From assembly GCA_003864495.1 (NCBI GenBank), contig ML133498.1, forward strand, positions 2,461,839 through 2,525,838: a stretch of 64,000 nucleotides of DNA, read 5' to 3'. Origin of the DNA: Nemopilema nomurai (taxonomy: Eukaryota; Cnidaria; Scyphozoa; Rhizostomeae; Rhizostomatidae). Below, piece by piece: positions 13,854 to 26,400 of the stretch (its first letter is position 1; the number at the start of each line of letters is the position of its first letter). Position numbers and translations under genes: made by a program. Under the pieces are notes generated by a model, which saw nothing but the letters and a program-made list of their open reading frames with translations, made no database searches and was not told the origin of the DNA.

Positions 13854-16800
13854 ATGTGGAAGCTTTCAGTGTTCATAGTCGCTTCAACCTTCTCATTTGT
13901 TGCTGGCAATAGCACGGGGACGACGTGTGATATTAGGTAAGGTGGAAGATGCACAGTTTGTATTGAGTTTTTAGCACTAGTGTCAACTTTGTTGTTGAGC
14001 AGTCGGCAACTGTTTTCTGATTTATTCGTTTAAGAAGAAGATAGATTAATTGGCAATGCTCCGCAATATCGTATATTTCAAGCATCGTCCAGTGTTATAT
14101 CAAGATGTTAATGCATTAAATAAAAACTATGATTTGAAGAAAAGTTGAGTTATGAGCGAATGATGATTTTCCAACTTTTTTTGCTTCATAATTAATTATT
14201 GCTCCTTTTCCCAGTCAATCAGTAAACAATGAAATTTAGGAAGTTTGTTAAGGAAAGGTTCTTTAGGAAAGGTTTCGGTATTCTTGTTGCAATTGTCCGG
14301 TAAGGCGTCCGACAGCAGAAAATATTCTAGAAAATGGTTTTTTCAAAGAAACACCACATTCTGGTGAATGAAGACTAGATTGACTCTTTAAACCGAGTAA
14401 ATAATGCTAAACGTCAAGAATCTCCAACAGCCAGGGACGTGCCGACCAGGGGGATGTGAGAGTATCACATGGAGTTTATCTTGTGGTAAAGCATGGCTGT
14501 AAGGTTTCTATGTTCATTGGAAAGGTATTTGCTGCTCTTGAAAGAATATTCATTACATTTACAAAGTGCACTAGGAGAAACGCTACAAAGATGTGGAAAA
14601 CTGCTTGAAGGTGAGAAACCTGTCAAAAACAAGATGGTCAGCAAGAGCAGAATCGGTAGAAGCAGTATAGAGGAGCGTAGAGGCAATCATTTGTGCCCTT
14701 GATGACGTAAGGAAGTCCGATGATAAAGAGGCAAAACTGAAAGCATCGGCACTTTTGAATGACATTGTAAACATTGATTTTATCTGTGGCTTGATATTCT
14801 TTAAGAACATAATGCCGCAAACAAAGACCTTAAGTGATTATTTGCAAAGAAAAAGCGTCAATGTTGCCAGTGCATTGGTCATACTGAATTCAACTCAAGA
14901 CTGCCTGAAAATATTGGCACCAACCATACTGCAGATTTAGCAACACTCCGCAAAAACAGGCGTCGTCCAGAAGGAAGGAATTTCGAGCTGCGATAATTTA
15001 GCACCTTCTACAGAGCGGAGTTCTTTAAGTTTACTTACAACCTTTCTGCTACTCTTGCTGAAAAGGAAAAGTGTCTCAGAGGTACTTTTGAGCCCTTCCT
15101 AAAAGTCTTGAGCCCTAAAAAGCCAGGTACTATCAACGGAATGTGCAGTCTTCTATCGATATAGAGAACGGAAAAGAAGTGCCACAGTTTAGCTGCACGG
15201 TAGCGGCCAAGATTGCTTTCCAGTCTGAGCAAAGGTACGGGATCTTTAAACTGGCAGCAAGATTCTTCATCACTGCAGCTCAATCTGTTACTACAAATGA
15301 ACGGTCTTCCAGCTTAATTAAAAGGGTGAAAAGTTATCTCAGAAACAGACCAGGCAAAGAAGTTGAACGCCCTCATGGTGCTTGCCGTTTAGAGAAATGT
15401 GACGGATAACATTAAGCTTGATGAAATTGTAAAAAAGTAGTCGCTGCTGAAAACAAGAGAATAAATTAATTAATATAATATTTCCGGTAAGAAAGGGATT
15501 TTCAGGTAGATTCGACCATACACCCCACCCCCCCCCCCCCCCCCCCAACCTCAACGAGCTTCGGAACGTCCATTCTAACAGTGGATTCTTTACAGAGCAT
15601 TGGCATTACATGTACTTTGAAAACATGGAGGGACACAAATGAGGCACACCTTATTTATTTGGCATATGTAAAATTGTGTAAAATTAAGGGGATTTAAAAC
15701 TTGAATTTCAGCATAGAGTTAACAGCAACAGATCAAAAAAATGAAAATAACCAAAAATAGCATATTTTCCAGATATGACTTGAGATTTGGTGTTGCAAAG
15801 GAACTTTTCGAGAGAACAGCGTTCAAAGAATATGCTAAACCAATTTGCAAAACGACTTTGAAGATATTGTACTTCGACTCACCTCCATACACGTTCACTT
15901 CAAAGAATGGAGGTCTTGATGGAATCCTTCCAGGTGAGGTTATTTTCTATCTGAAAAGAGTTTTGAGTTTCTGGGTGTAGTTTATACTTTTTGGAATCAA
16001 GTAAGCGAACCTGGGTGTGATGAGGTCGATGAAGAGATGCATTTTAATCCTCATTTCAATGAGACTTCAAAGACACGTTTCCATGGAATTGATTTCAGAT
16101 GAGTTTCAAAATGCTTCCCACTAAAACATGACCTGCGGTGGAACCTATTACTCAGGTGGGCAACATGCATCTTGGATTTTTGCCACAAAGCACAAAACAA
16201 AGTACAATTTTCGGAACCTTTGTTATGAAAAGACCCATATTGAAAATGAATATTAATCTATGAGATTTGATGCACCAATATAAGCTAATGATACAAGCTG
16301 AGATACCAGTCTACGCTATCTGTTTGACTTGTGCAACGATGTCTTTATTGTGATGATCAAATATTACCGTGTCAAATATTACCGACCAAACAACTATCAT
16401 ACTGTGTCTTTTCATCACTAAATTTTCACAAAGAAAAGTCTTCTCTTGCGGCTCCAAACCAGAACGGCTATGTGGAACTGTTGTGCTGCTGCAAAGCATT
16501 CTGCAACAAAATTACGATTATTTTCGCAGCCATACTCAAGATTATTTTGGGCGTATGCTGCTTCAACCATACTCAGCTGAGTCATCAAAAGCCTTTGAAG
16601 GATGTAAATCAATTGTACGACATTCACAGGAACAAATCCTACTATGACATCATAATGCCTGTTGTTGGGCTCAAGGATGCCAAGACATACCTCGGAAATC
16701 CGTTCGTTAGCCTGATGAGAAACCCAGGAGTGGCCTACATCTCTGTCGACAACACTGATGACGTGGTTGCAGACAAGTGCTTGAAAACGGTCCTTGATGC

Positions 16801-19800
16801 AGCTCCGCTGTTTTTTTGCATGCTTTTGCTGACCATTGATGGTGGTGTCATCATTTGGTTGTTGGTAAATCCTTTCAAGCATAAAATCAGATTATATGTA
16901 ACCAACTTGCTATGTACAGAAACATTGGCCTCTCTAGTTTTTTCAAGCTACATTATATTCTTTCCTAAGTGAAATTTTCTTGATTAGCTAAGACACGGGA
17001 AATGTACGAAAATAAAAAGCAAGTACTTTCTGCCTTGGGAACCTCGACGATGTAGAGCTCGTATCTCATATGCAGAAAATTTTGAAAAGTGTATAAGGAA
17101 GCCTAGTTATGTCTGGCAAAAGTTTATGCCGGAAAGCCGACAGGAGATTGCATAGAGCTTGTTAGATCTCTAGGTCTTCGCTACTATAGATAAACTTCTT
17201 AGCGAATAGGTAAATTTTGTTGATAAACGGTGTCTAAGACATAAATGTATATTAATGTACACATAAACACAAATCGATTTATAAAAAAGACAGACGTAAT
17301 TTGCAACAGAAGTTACATTGCTGCATCTAATAGAATTGTGCTCATTAAGAAAGTTGTTTAATTAGCTTGTGCACGCTATTGCTTACTTTCGAAAGGACTC
17401 AAGGAAGAACAAGGAAGATTTTTCTCCGTCATTCATTCGAGGTTCTTTGGAAGGTTCTTGGTGGGCATATGTTTCTATGACAACTGTTGGGTAAGTTAAG
17501 CATTTATCTGCTTTGTAGTCAAGGTGTCTTGTAATAAAATGTAGAAAGACGTCGATCTGCAAAATTGGTGACAAATTGTGACTATCTGCTCCAGGTATGG
17601 TGACAAATTGCGATTATCTGCTCCAGGTATTGTGACAAATTGCGATTATCTGTTCTAGGTATGGTGACAAATTATGACTATCTGTTCCAGGTATGGTGAC
17701 AAATCTCCACGCTCGTTTGCTGGCCGCCTCTTTGCTGTAGTGTGGATCACCCTTGGCATCGTCATAACTGGAATATTCACTGCATCCATGTCTTCGGCTC
17801 TGACATCAGCAGTCATGGGCGACAAAACGAGCCTCGATGGCAAAAACGTAATGCTCCTTGAACGACGTTTACAACATTGTAAAAAACAATGCACTTTCAA
17901 ACTTCTCGCTTCCAATGCAATGTCAAATGTCAACACAGCTTTAAGTGGAGAATTAAAAGCACCTTTTCCGGACCTTCGAACCGCAATCATCGTGACTACT
18001 GTAAACTGTTTTTCCACTGTCTTTTTGCATTTTACACAAATAATTACTTTTTCACTTGACCAGTCAATTCATACTACATTAGTGGGACTATTTAGGCTCA
18101 TGAAATATGCTCCTATTATGGGCAATATGGCAGTGCATATAAGTGATTACTACATAATAATTAAAGCTGTAACAATTGGGTATAACTTACATATTCTTTG
18201 ACAGATTGGATTCCTGAAAAAGTTAACGTATGGCTTTGAGGAAAACATCATCTACAAGGAAGGTGGAAAGGCGAGGGGTAATTGTGTAGCTTAAATTTTA
18301 ATAGTCAGCCAGCCAGCAAAAACAGCCAGCAATACTCTGATGTTTTTTCAAGCTACGCTTAATATCTCTGTCATCTGTCATACTAGCCGTCATCTAGCCA
18401 TGAGGTCTCTGTCACCCTTAGGCCACTAGACTAGACACATATGACGATATTAGTGTCTTGGTTGATACAAAACTTGGTTGTTAAGGTTGATGCGTTTTTC
18501 TTTTTCTTAACCGTTCATACGTTTATATACGTGTGTCTTTGTTTTTTTAATCGAAAAGGTACAGAGGTTACAAGTCCACGAATATTTTTCAGCCATTCGA
18601 AGACTAATCAAATATTGTATAAAATAATCCTGAAATCTTGACCAAATTAGTTTCAGAAGGCTACCTAGGCCATTCTTTAACAATGTGACTCGGAAATGCT
18701 CTTTCTTTAAATGAAGAGATTTTTCAGGATGTGGAAATATATCCGAACTGATCCATTTGTGGAAAAACGGAACGATAAACGGTATGTATAATATTCATCC
18801 TACCCTCTCGCAGAAAAGAATGAGATATTTCACCTAGTTTCAGATACCAATTACAGCTCGAAACGAACCCAAAATATGGATGCAAAAGGGCTACTGCAAT
18901 GTTCTCTGGAAATAGCTTTCCTTCTGTCCTCTCTTTTGTCCCCAAAAACTTCACTTGAACACTCGCTGATATAGCTGCCTGTATAACTTTTTACCATGAG
19001 AACTTATAGGAGTGAAATCATTGGTGTATTTGAAGCGACGAACAATGACAAATAAGCAAGCAATTAGCATGTGAATGCAGCTCTATATTCCTTGCAATAT
19101 TTGACGTGGTACTTTGGAAATTGCTTTTTTAAAATCTTCCCTCGTTACTATCACATACCGTTATTAAACATCATGTCATAAATTGCATGATTTCAAAATT
19201 ATGACCTCCATTGATCGAGATAATGATTCAGAAGATCTTCATTGATCGAGATAATGATTCAGAAGATCTTCATTGATCGAGATAATGATTCAGAAGATCT
19301 TCATTGATCGAGATCATGATTCAGAAGATCTTCATTGATCGAGATAATGATTCAGAAGATCTTCATTGATCGAGATAATGATTCAGAAGATCTTCATTGA
19401 TCGAGATAATGATTCAGAAGATCTTCATTGATCGAGATCATGATTGAAAAGATCTTCATTGATCGAGATAATGATTCAGAAGATCTTCATTGATCGAGAT
19501 AATGATTCAGAAGATCTTCATTGATCGAGATAATGATTCAGAAGATCTTCATTGATCGAGATAATGATTCAGAAGATCTTCATTGATCGAGATAATGATT
19601 CAGAAGATCTTCATTGATCGAGATAATGATTCAGAAGATCTTCATTGATCGAGATCATGATTCAGAAGATCTTCATTGATCGAGATAATGATTCAGAAGA
19701 TCTCCATTGATCGAGATAATAATTCAGAAGATCTTCATTGATCGAGATCATGATTGAAAAGATCTCCATTGATCGAGATCATGATTGAAAAGATCTCCAT

Positions 19801-21335
19801 TGATCGAGATCATGATTGAAAAGATCTCCAATCATCGACATAATGATTGAGAAAATCTACATTGATTGAGATCATGATTCCGAAGATCTCCATTGATCGA
19901 GATCATGACTGAGAAGATCTCCATTGATTGAGGTCATGGTTCAGAAGATCTCCATTGATCGAGATCTTGATTGAGATGAGCCCCACCCATCGTGATCGAA
20001 AACCAAGTCTGCTAGAATCACTATTGACTGCATTTAATCAATTTCAGTGTTTTTGCTAATTCAGGTATCATGATGGACACATTGACGTTACGTTACCACT
20101 TGAAAGAACTGAATGACGGAATGAATAAAAAGCTGGCAATCAAAAGAAACATTGCAACCACTGATGTCAACTTCGGGATGATCTTCTCATATCCGGGTCT
20201 GAATAACTGGGCAGAATTTCTGCGTGATTTTATTGCAAAAAACGCAGATGTAGAGCACCGTCTGCTGCATGATGCGATTCAAAAAATGGAAGAAAAAGTT
20301 GTAAGTGACAGTTTGAGTCTCTTGAAAAGTGCTTCCCTGTTGGAGCATCAAATGTTTTCCCTGGCTACGATAAGAACACAGAGAGTCCTATGTATTAACG
20401 GTTAGAAAAATGGCTGCAGAAAAGAATCGCAGAATGTTTACATCTTGCAACGGACTTACTCAAAATAAGATCCGTCAGCAAAAGAAATGAACTAGAAATT
20501 ATAAAAAGTTTGTTGGACTTTCTGCCTTTCTGCATAAATAATGATACTAATTCGTCTTATATTTGATAAAAGCCGTTGGTACAAGCTATTTTTCGCCTAT
20601 TACAGCTATCGGAGCTTCCGAAAAATTCAGAATTGGAAAACGGAATGTTCGGTTCACCTTCTATTAGAGAGAAAGTGTATATTCTGTTGTGTGTTTGCTG
20701 TGGCACAACTATATTTGTTGGCTTGGCTACAACCGGCCTGCACAAACTATACAAGACCAAAAAAAGCAAGCAAAGACAAGCAAATGATGCAGAAATGTCG
20801 GTGTTCAAGGATGGTAAGAATCCCACTCGGACAAGTTTTTTCCTAAATTCTTCTCGTTGAAAGATGGCATCTAATCTTCACCTACACCTTTGACCTTCAC
20901 CTTCAAATTCTAAATTATGCAATTCCGACTCTCACAATAATTCGCTAACGCATCTCTGCTGCCATCTTGCAAAGGTATTCCACTGCCTTCGATGCACCAA
21001 TAGCCACGTCCGTAAGAAAGCATCGCTTACTGAGAAAGCAGCTTTTCATCTAAGATGGGAAAGTATCATAGACAGTGGGAACACTTGAATTCATAAGAAT
21101 GAAAGAAGAAATATTTTAGCAAAGATCTTCCCTACGTCCACGTAGTTGTGCAATGACAGTTTTGCATTCGTTCTCTTCTTGAAGAAGATTCTTCATTTCA
21201 GGAATCGCAACAGAGAAGCTGGAGGACTACTTCAAAGCATTTGAGAATGCAGTTCTCGTCAACCTAAGAGATCAAACAGCACAACTGCGAGACGAAATTT
21301 TCAAGAAGCAAACATTTACAAATTTCAGAAAGTGA
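13854..21335 (+). CDS. GluR0-like potassium-filter ligand-gated channel, copy A
   Basis: The ten exons are 13854-13936, 15773-15933, 16530-16864, 17396-17490, 17691-17847, 18205-18277, 18728-18781, 20065-20300, 20606-20813 and 21202-21335. They sum to 1,536 nt (511 aa) with every phase matching copies B and C. Domain order: signal peptide (MWKLSVFIVASTFSFVAG); first ligand-binding lobe with SPPYTFTSKNGGLDGILP and MPVVGLKDAKTYLGNP; M1 ending GGVIIWLL; pore loop SWWAYVSMTTVGYGDKSPRS; M3 ending GIFTASMSSALTS; second lobe with GNISELIHLWKNGTI and MMDTLTLRYH; M4 in exon 9; a short cytoplasmic tail. Cysteine pairs and an early N-glycosylation sequon suggest an extracellular ligand domain. This is the most divergent copy: it has Lys where B and C have Arg in the DA(K/R) motif of lobe 1. 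An AATAAA lies 31 nt past the stop. The exon 8 donor could also be 3 nt earlier. Ligand unknown; potassium selectivity is inferred from the filter. Confidence 0.93.
14605..15440 (+). pseudogene. Decayed hAT-family transposase fragment in intron 1 of channel A
   Basis: Conceptual translation gives hAT (ZMYM/TTF-finger type) transposase stretches: TRWSARAESVEAV, then (after a stop) CALDDVRKSDDKEAKLKASA, LLNDIVNIDFICGLIFF and TLSDYLQRKSVNVASAL, ending in stops near 14940. The C-terminal dimerisation motif follows as NERSSSLIKRVKSYLRNR near 15300-15345 and LNALMVLAV in another frame. Many stops and frame changes are present and the middle is missing. It is in the same orientation as the host gene. 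Confidence 0.8.
15528..15546. repeat. Poly-C homopolymer run
   Basis: An uninterrupted run of 19 C bases lies just after the hAT remnant in intron 1 of channel gene A. Confidence 0.9.
17563..17700 (+). repeat. 32-bp tandem duplication of an intron-exon boundary (channel A exon 5)
   Basis: The segment containing the exon-5 splice acceptor and its first coding bases is repeated four times at exact 32-bp spacing. Acceptor-like sites are centred near 17593, 17625, 17657 and 17689. Each copy reads (C/T)AGGTAT(G/T)GTGACAAAT, so copies carry the YGDK codons of the filter. The last copy is the usable one. Using an earlier acceptor would add 32, 64 or 96 nt; the upstream copies run into a TAG, so such products would be truncated. 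Confidence 0.9.
19208..19978 (+). repeat. 31-bp satellite array in intron 7 of channel A
   Basis: There are about 25 tandem copies of a 31-bp unit, ATTGATCGAG-ATAATGATTC-AGAAGATCTTC. Each complete unit holds the perfect palindrome GAAGATCTTC. The left two thirds are nearly invariant. The right end has degenerate units with CTCC in place of CTTC and point changes. Confidence 0.95.
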
Positions 21336-23421
21336 TTTTTTCCACCCTTGTAAACGTAATTGTTTTAATAAACTGCACAATCTCAGATCCTAGTCACGTC
21401 TGTATAATATATAGCCACCACTTTGGCAGAAATGTGGAAACCAGTCCAAAATGTTCTATGAAGAATTTTAATATATCATATTATGCAAGGCTACTTGAAA
21501 ATTTAATTTGAATGTACAATTCTTCGTCGTGCTGCAATTTTAGAATATCTGCATAACTATAGCACCTTTCCATATCTAACATTTGGTACATAACGTTTCT
21601 AACAATCAATATCAACGTGTCTCAGAAGTCGAATAATAACCAAACACGGCCTCATTTTTTATTATTCTGCCCTTTTCATCCTTAATGCATTTTATTAATG
21701 ATAAAGGAAATCTACCGCTGAAGGAAGAAACGAAATAAGTCTCGTTATAAAATACATCCAGCTATTTTGCAAATAGCATAAGAAAATGGGAGAAAACAGA
21801 TAAAATGTAATGCTTTCTTTCCGCTGCCGGCGAAAATGAAAGAGATGTGCATCCAGCTTTAAAAACGGCTTCACATACAAGACTTTCGAAATAACTTTCG
21901 AAAGAAAGTAAACAGCTTCAATTTCTCGTATCAAAGAAAATTAATTTTAATGTTGACAGCTAAAGAGAAATCCTGCAAGAGACATGAAAGAATGAATAAT
22001 ATGTCAATGTCATGTTAAAATATGTCATAATATGTCACATCGTAATTTTAACGCTGTTTAGTGAAACTTGTGTAAAAAACGGCAAAGCCCTGAACAATTG
22101 ACTTCTCTATAATGACAAACGGGTATTAACGAAGGTGTAAAACTACAAACAAGTAATTCATGAAGATAAAAATCGCTAAAAATCCTGAATCGTGACAATG
22201 ACAGGAAAGATTTATAAAGTATGACATATATTTTATTAGGCAGTTACCTCAATAAAGTTGTTTAAGGCACAATCAGATTGTTGCAACATTATCCTCCCTA
22301 GTAATTGTATATTTTGTTCATGTGGGCTATTGATGCTGTGCAATTACCACTCAACTGCTATTTGTTTTCACTAGTATCCCGGCTGTTTAATTCCTTTATG
22401 CAAAGCTAGGCCTTGCAATGCAAGAATTGCACCATATTGATGAACTCAAAAGTATGATCTTCATACTGGTCCCCTGCTTTTTCTTAGTGCTTTTAAGCAA
22501 ACAAAATATAATTCCAAGTTCCCAATTTTTATCTTCATTCTGAACTAAACATTTTATCGTTATTTTCTTTCATTCTCGCTGCAATTCCTTCCTTTATACA
22601 TTGCCCTTGGGTTAGTCAAGCTGTTTTGAGCTCAAAGATTCAGTAGATAAGGGTCCCCGCAGCAAAAGTTCCTTGTGCACATGGTAACTCAGTTGGACTT
22701 CCATTAATTTCACATCTCTTTGACCTGAACCTTCGGGGAAGTACGCAATTTACTTAGAGCCCTGGTACAAAATACCTAAAGCGATTTAGTCCTAATGCGA
22801 ATAGCTCACATTTCGATTCTCACTGCTTTCTGTTATACCAGCAAAATGCATTGATAAGCTGCTTTATATCTAATTGGCGCAAGTACTACGTCAGATTACG
22901 GCTAGTTGGCATCCTTGGAAAACAAAATAATCAGCTGTTGTCTGTCCCAACATTACCTTGAATACAGCAACCAAACACAGAAGTAATTCTGGAATCCTAC
23001 CTATTAAGCAAATGCAAAATACTGAGCATAATAGCTGATTGTCCGTGGAACAGGTAAAATGAACGGAATAGACGTGGTCTCAACATGCACACTCTTCTGA
23101 AGCCACCGAGTCAAATTGACAACATGCAGCATGCCCTTTGGTTGTTCTACAGATTACACGAGTGACATTGATATAGACCTTCATAAAACATTAGTTAGTT
23201 ATTTGGAGACAGAGACATCAAAGGATTGCACGTAAAGGCCTGGCAGGGAATCACAGTCAAGCTGATGCAAGCCTTTAAATAGCTGGCTTTATTTATAATC
23301 AGCTTTGCAGCAAATAATAGATCCTGCTACCATTATACGCAATATGGCACCTGTTTCTACTTGGCCTGTTGGTCAATAAATCGTAGCGTCGATAAGTGAC
23401 GAGGAAAGCTTTTGAGCAGCT
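21336..23421. other. Intergenic region between channel genes A and B
   Basis: It contains the 3' end of A and the upstream region of B. An AATAAA at 21367-21372 is a plausible poly(A) signal for A. The rest is AT-rich with no recognisable gene or element. Confidence 0.5.
21367..21372 (+). terminator. Poly(A) signal AATAAA of channel gene A
   Basis: A canonical AATAAA lies 31 nt downstream of the stop codon of copy A. No equally close hexamer was seen for B or C. Confidence 0.5.
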
Positions 23422-26400
23422 ATGAAGAGCCTTGGTGTGTCATTTTTCTGCCTTGCACTGTTTTTGGAAGCGGCTACGGGGAAAAACTGCAGTAGGAAGA
23501 CGGCGAATGTGAAAGAGGAGTGCTCGCAAAGGTATGAGTGGAATGGAATCTAACGAGCGTATCAATTTCTGGTTGACTGAAGCAGCTTATGAATGCAGAT
23601 CGAGCCAATCACATACACGACATAAACTAAAATCACGTTCTGATTATATTCCAACATATTCTTGATGATTCACATGATCATTTTCTTAAGACTTTAGATT
23701 TTTTGACCAATACAGTTTAGTATCACCTTTGCTTTTACCAATGGTGTTCTCGTCCAGGTATGACATAGTAACTGGACTCGCATCAGATGTTTTCTACAAA
23801 ATACCTTGTGAAGCGTGGTATAACTTACAGTACTGCATATGCAACAGTGATCTGACCATCTGGTACTCCAACTTGCCACCGTACGTTTTCACCTTGCCAG
23901 ATGGAACATTGGACGGTATTATTCCAGGTGATTTTCATTTAGACTTGAAACAAATACTGAAAATTAGTGAGAAATTACAAGCTTGAGAAAATCAAAGAAA
24001 AAAGCGGCACCTTGAGAATTGCCAAAAGGCGACACATTCTATTGTTGTTGCACACCCCTATCGGCTCAGTTTTAATTTCTTTTATCTGGGAAACGATATT
24101 TCATTACAACAGTTGATTTCCATTCATCTTTTCTTGAGAATTAATCGAGTGCAATTCTTGGTGCAACTTATACATAATCAAAACATTTGGTCATAAAACT
24201 TGAGTGGAACATTTACCCGGTGTCATTTAACTACTCCATACTGCTCTGATAGAACGATAGAAAAGGTCAAGGCAACAGGATCTCCTACGAAGGATCATAG
24301 AGAGTGCGGAAAAATAACGATTGAACTTGTCCATCTCGAACATTCTTCGCGTTGCTTTCAACAGCGCTCTAAGCATTAAGGAACACTTTAGCGACCTTGC
24401 ACTAACAGCAATAATCTCATTTTTAGCGATATTCAAACTTGCTCTAAGAGCATGCTGCAAGAACTGCACGCGCATTTCTTACCAAAAACCCTTCAAATCG
24501 CTGTTTGGGCTCTCGCTGCAATTCTACAACACTTCATACTACCAAATTCTGATGCCAGCAATCGCGATGAAGGATGCCAGGTCCTACTTTGGAAATCCAT
24601 ACGTGAGGCTGATTGACAGTCCAGGCGTCATATTCATCCAGCAGGACAACAAGGGGGACGTCATGATGAACAAGCTACTAAAGTCTATCATGTCTACTTG
24701 GCCTCTGTTTGCATTGATCATGCTTTTGACGGTCCAAGGCGGGGTTATCATCTGGTTGCTAGTAGGTCCCTTTGCTTTTAACACCCGCCTGCAATTTGAA
24801 CTCCGCCATTCGAGGGTCCATTGTTGAGTTAGATAGTTAGAATGTAACGTTACCGCTAGCGCAATTGGCGACAGATACCAAAACTGTGGAGGCGCACTTG
24901 ATCAAGCAAATGCCAGTCAAGTTTGCGTACAACCACGTTTGTATTTATATTCGTAATTCACATTTTTCTATATCTAAGAGGAGCCCTGTTTCGCCCTTTC
25001 AAGTCGAAACCTTTTCAGTGTGAGCCTGAATCTTTCGGCTACTATTTATAGGCTACTTTTTGATGTATGTGCTTCTATATTCGGAAGTTTGAAGTTATAT
25101 ATGAATTCGTACAGCAAACATTATTTTACATACTTTATCCATAAACAATTTTCGGTCAATTTTATCATTTCAGTCCAACTGAAAAGATCTACAGTCTTTA
25201 CTTTCTCTTCTTGAAGGATACAAGAAGCAACCCTGACGAATTTCCGCCATCCTTCATTCGTGGATCTTTGGAAGGAGGTTGGTGGGCATACATCTCCATG
25301 ACGACAGTTGGGTAAGAGAGTATTCAATGTACTGGTGGCAGCATTCAAGTTTTATGAAAAAATATTTCAATCATCATCCTTTTCAGAACTCATTAATTAA
25401 TATCATTCTATTTTGTACAAATGCTTTTCAAGAGATCTAAAACTGATTTTTCTTGTGTTTTCAGTTTTTCTCTCTTATTTCTGCCTTCATTTCTATCTCT
25501 CTTTCCCTACTGGCATGATCTTTCTCTCCTTTCATTTTTTACTTCGGACGTTCTCCATTGCATGTCATCTTTCACTTCCTATTTCTTCCATATATTTCTT
25601 TAAACTTTCTGTCAACCATGGTTTATCATGGTTTCTTTAAGTTACAGCGGAACTGCCTTTTTTCCATCAATCCACAAAAGGCATGACGCCAGAGTAATAC
25701 TTTTTTGACTTTCACCGAAGTACTTTCACCCTTTTAATAACACCAGTTAATAAATATCAGCTTTGTAGGAGCTTAACCATTAGTAAAGCTTAATGTTTAA
25801 TAAAAGCATCTTTCGCGCAACTGTAAAAGGAAATTGGACCAGTTAACAAAGCAAGAGTAACTGTTTATTTCTTCTAGTTACGGTGACAAATCACCACGCT
25901 CTTTTGGAGGAAGGATCTTCGCTATATTTTGGATAACGATTGGTATCGCTATTTCGGGAATTTTCACAGCTTCCATTTCATCAACTTTAACGTCTGCTGC
26001 CATTGGAGAGAAAACAAACATCGATGGCAAAAATGTAACTGGTTTTATTTCATATTTCCAAGAGCTATTCTTATGTAAATATAAATAACAAAAACTAAAA
26101 ATCCACATTATCTAAAACATTGCTTCAGCAGATCTAAGTAGTCTCTACAATTTGAAGTGGAATGCAGCTAGATTTGATTATAAAATGCAGCTAGATTTGA
26201 TTATAACAGAGACAGGAAGTTGCAGCTGTTTAGGTTATACGATAGAGTGATGGAGGTCTATCCTGGACAGCTTTTTAAGATTTGTTAGGAAAAATCCTTT
26301 TCCTCCTTCAGGTTGGATACTTGAAGCAAATAGCGACGGGCTACGAAGAGAACATCATCTACAGAGAAGGGGCTACTGCAGTAGGCAAGCTCCTTTTACC

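Noticed and set aside
19208..19978. CRISPR-like array
   Set aside because: Units are directly adjacent with no unique spacers, and they lie in a eukaryotic intron.
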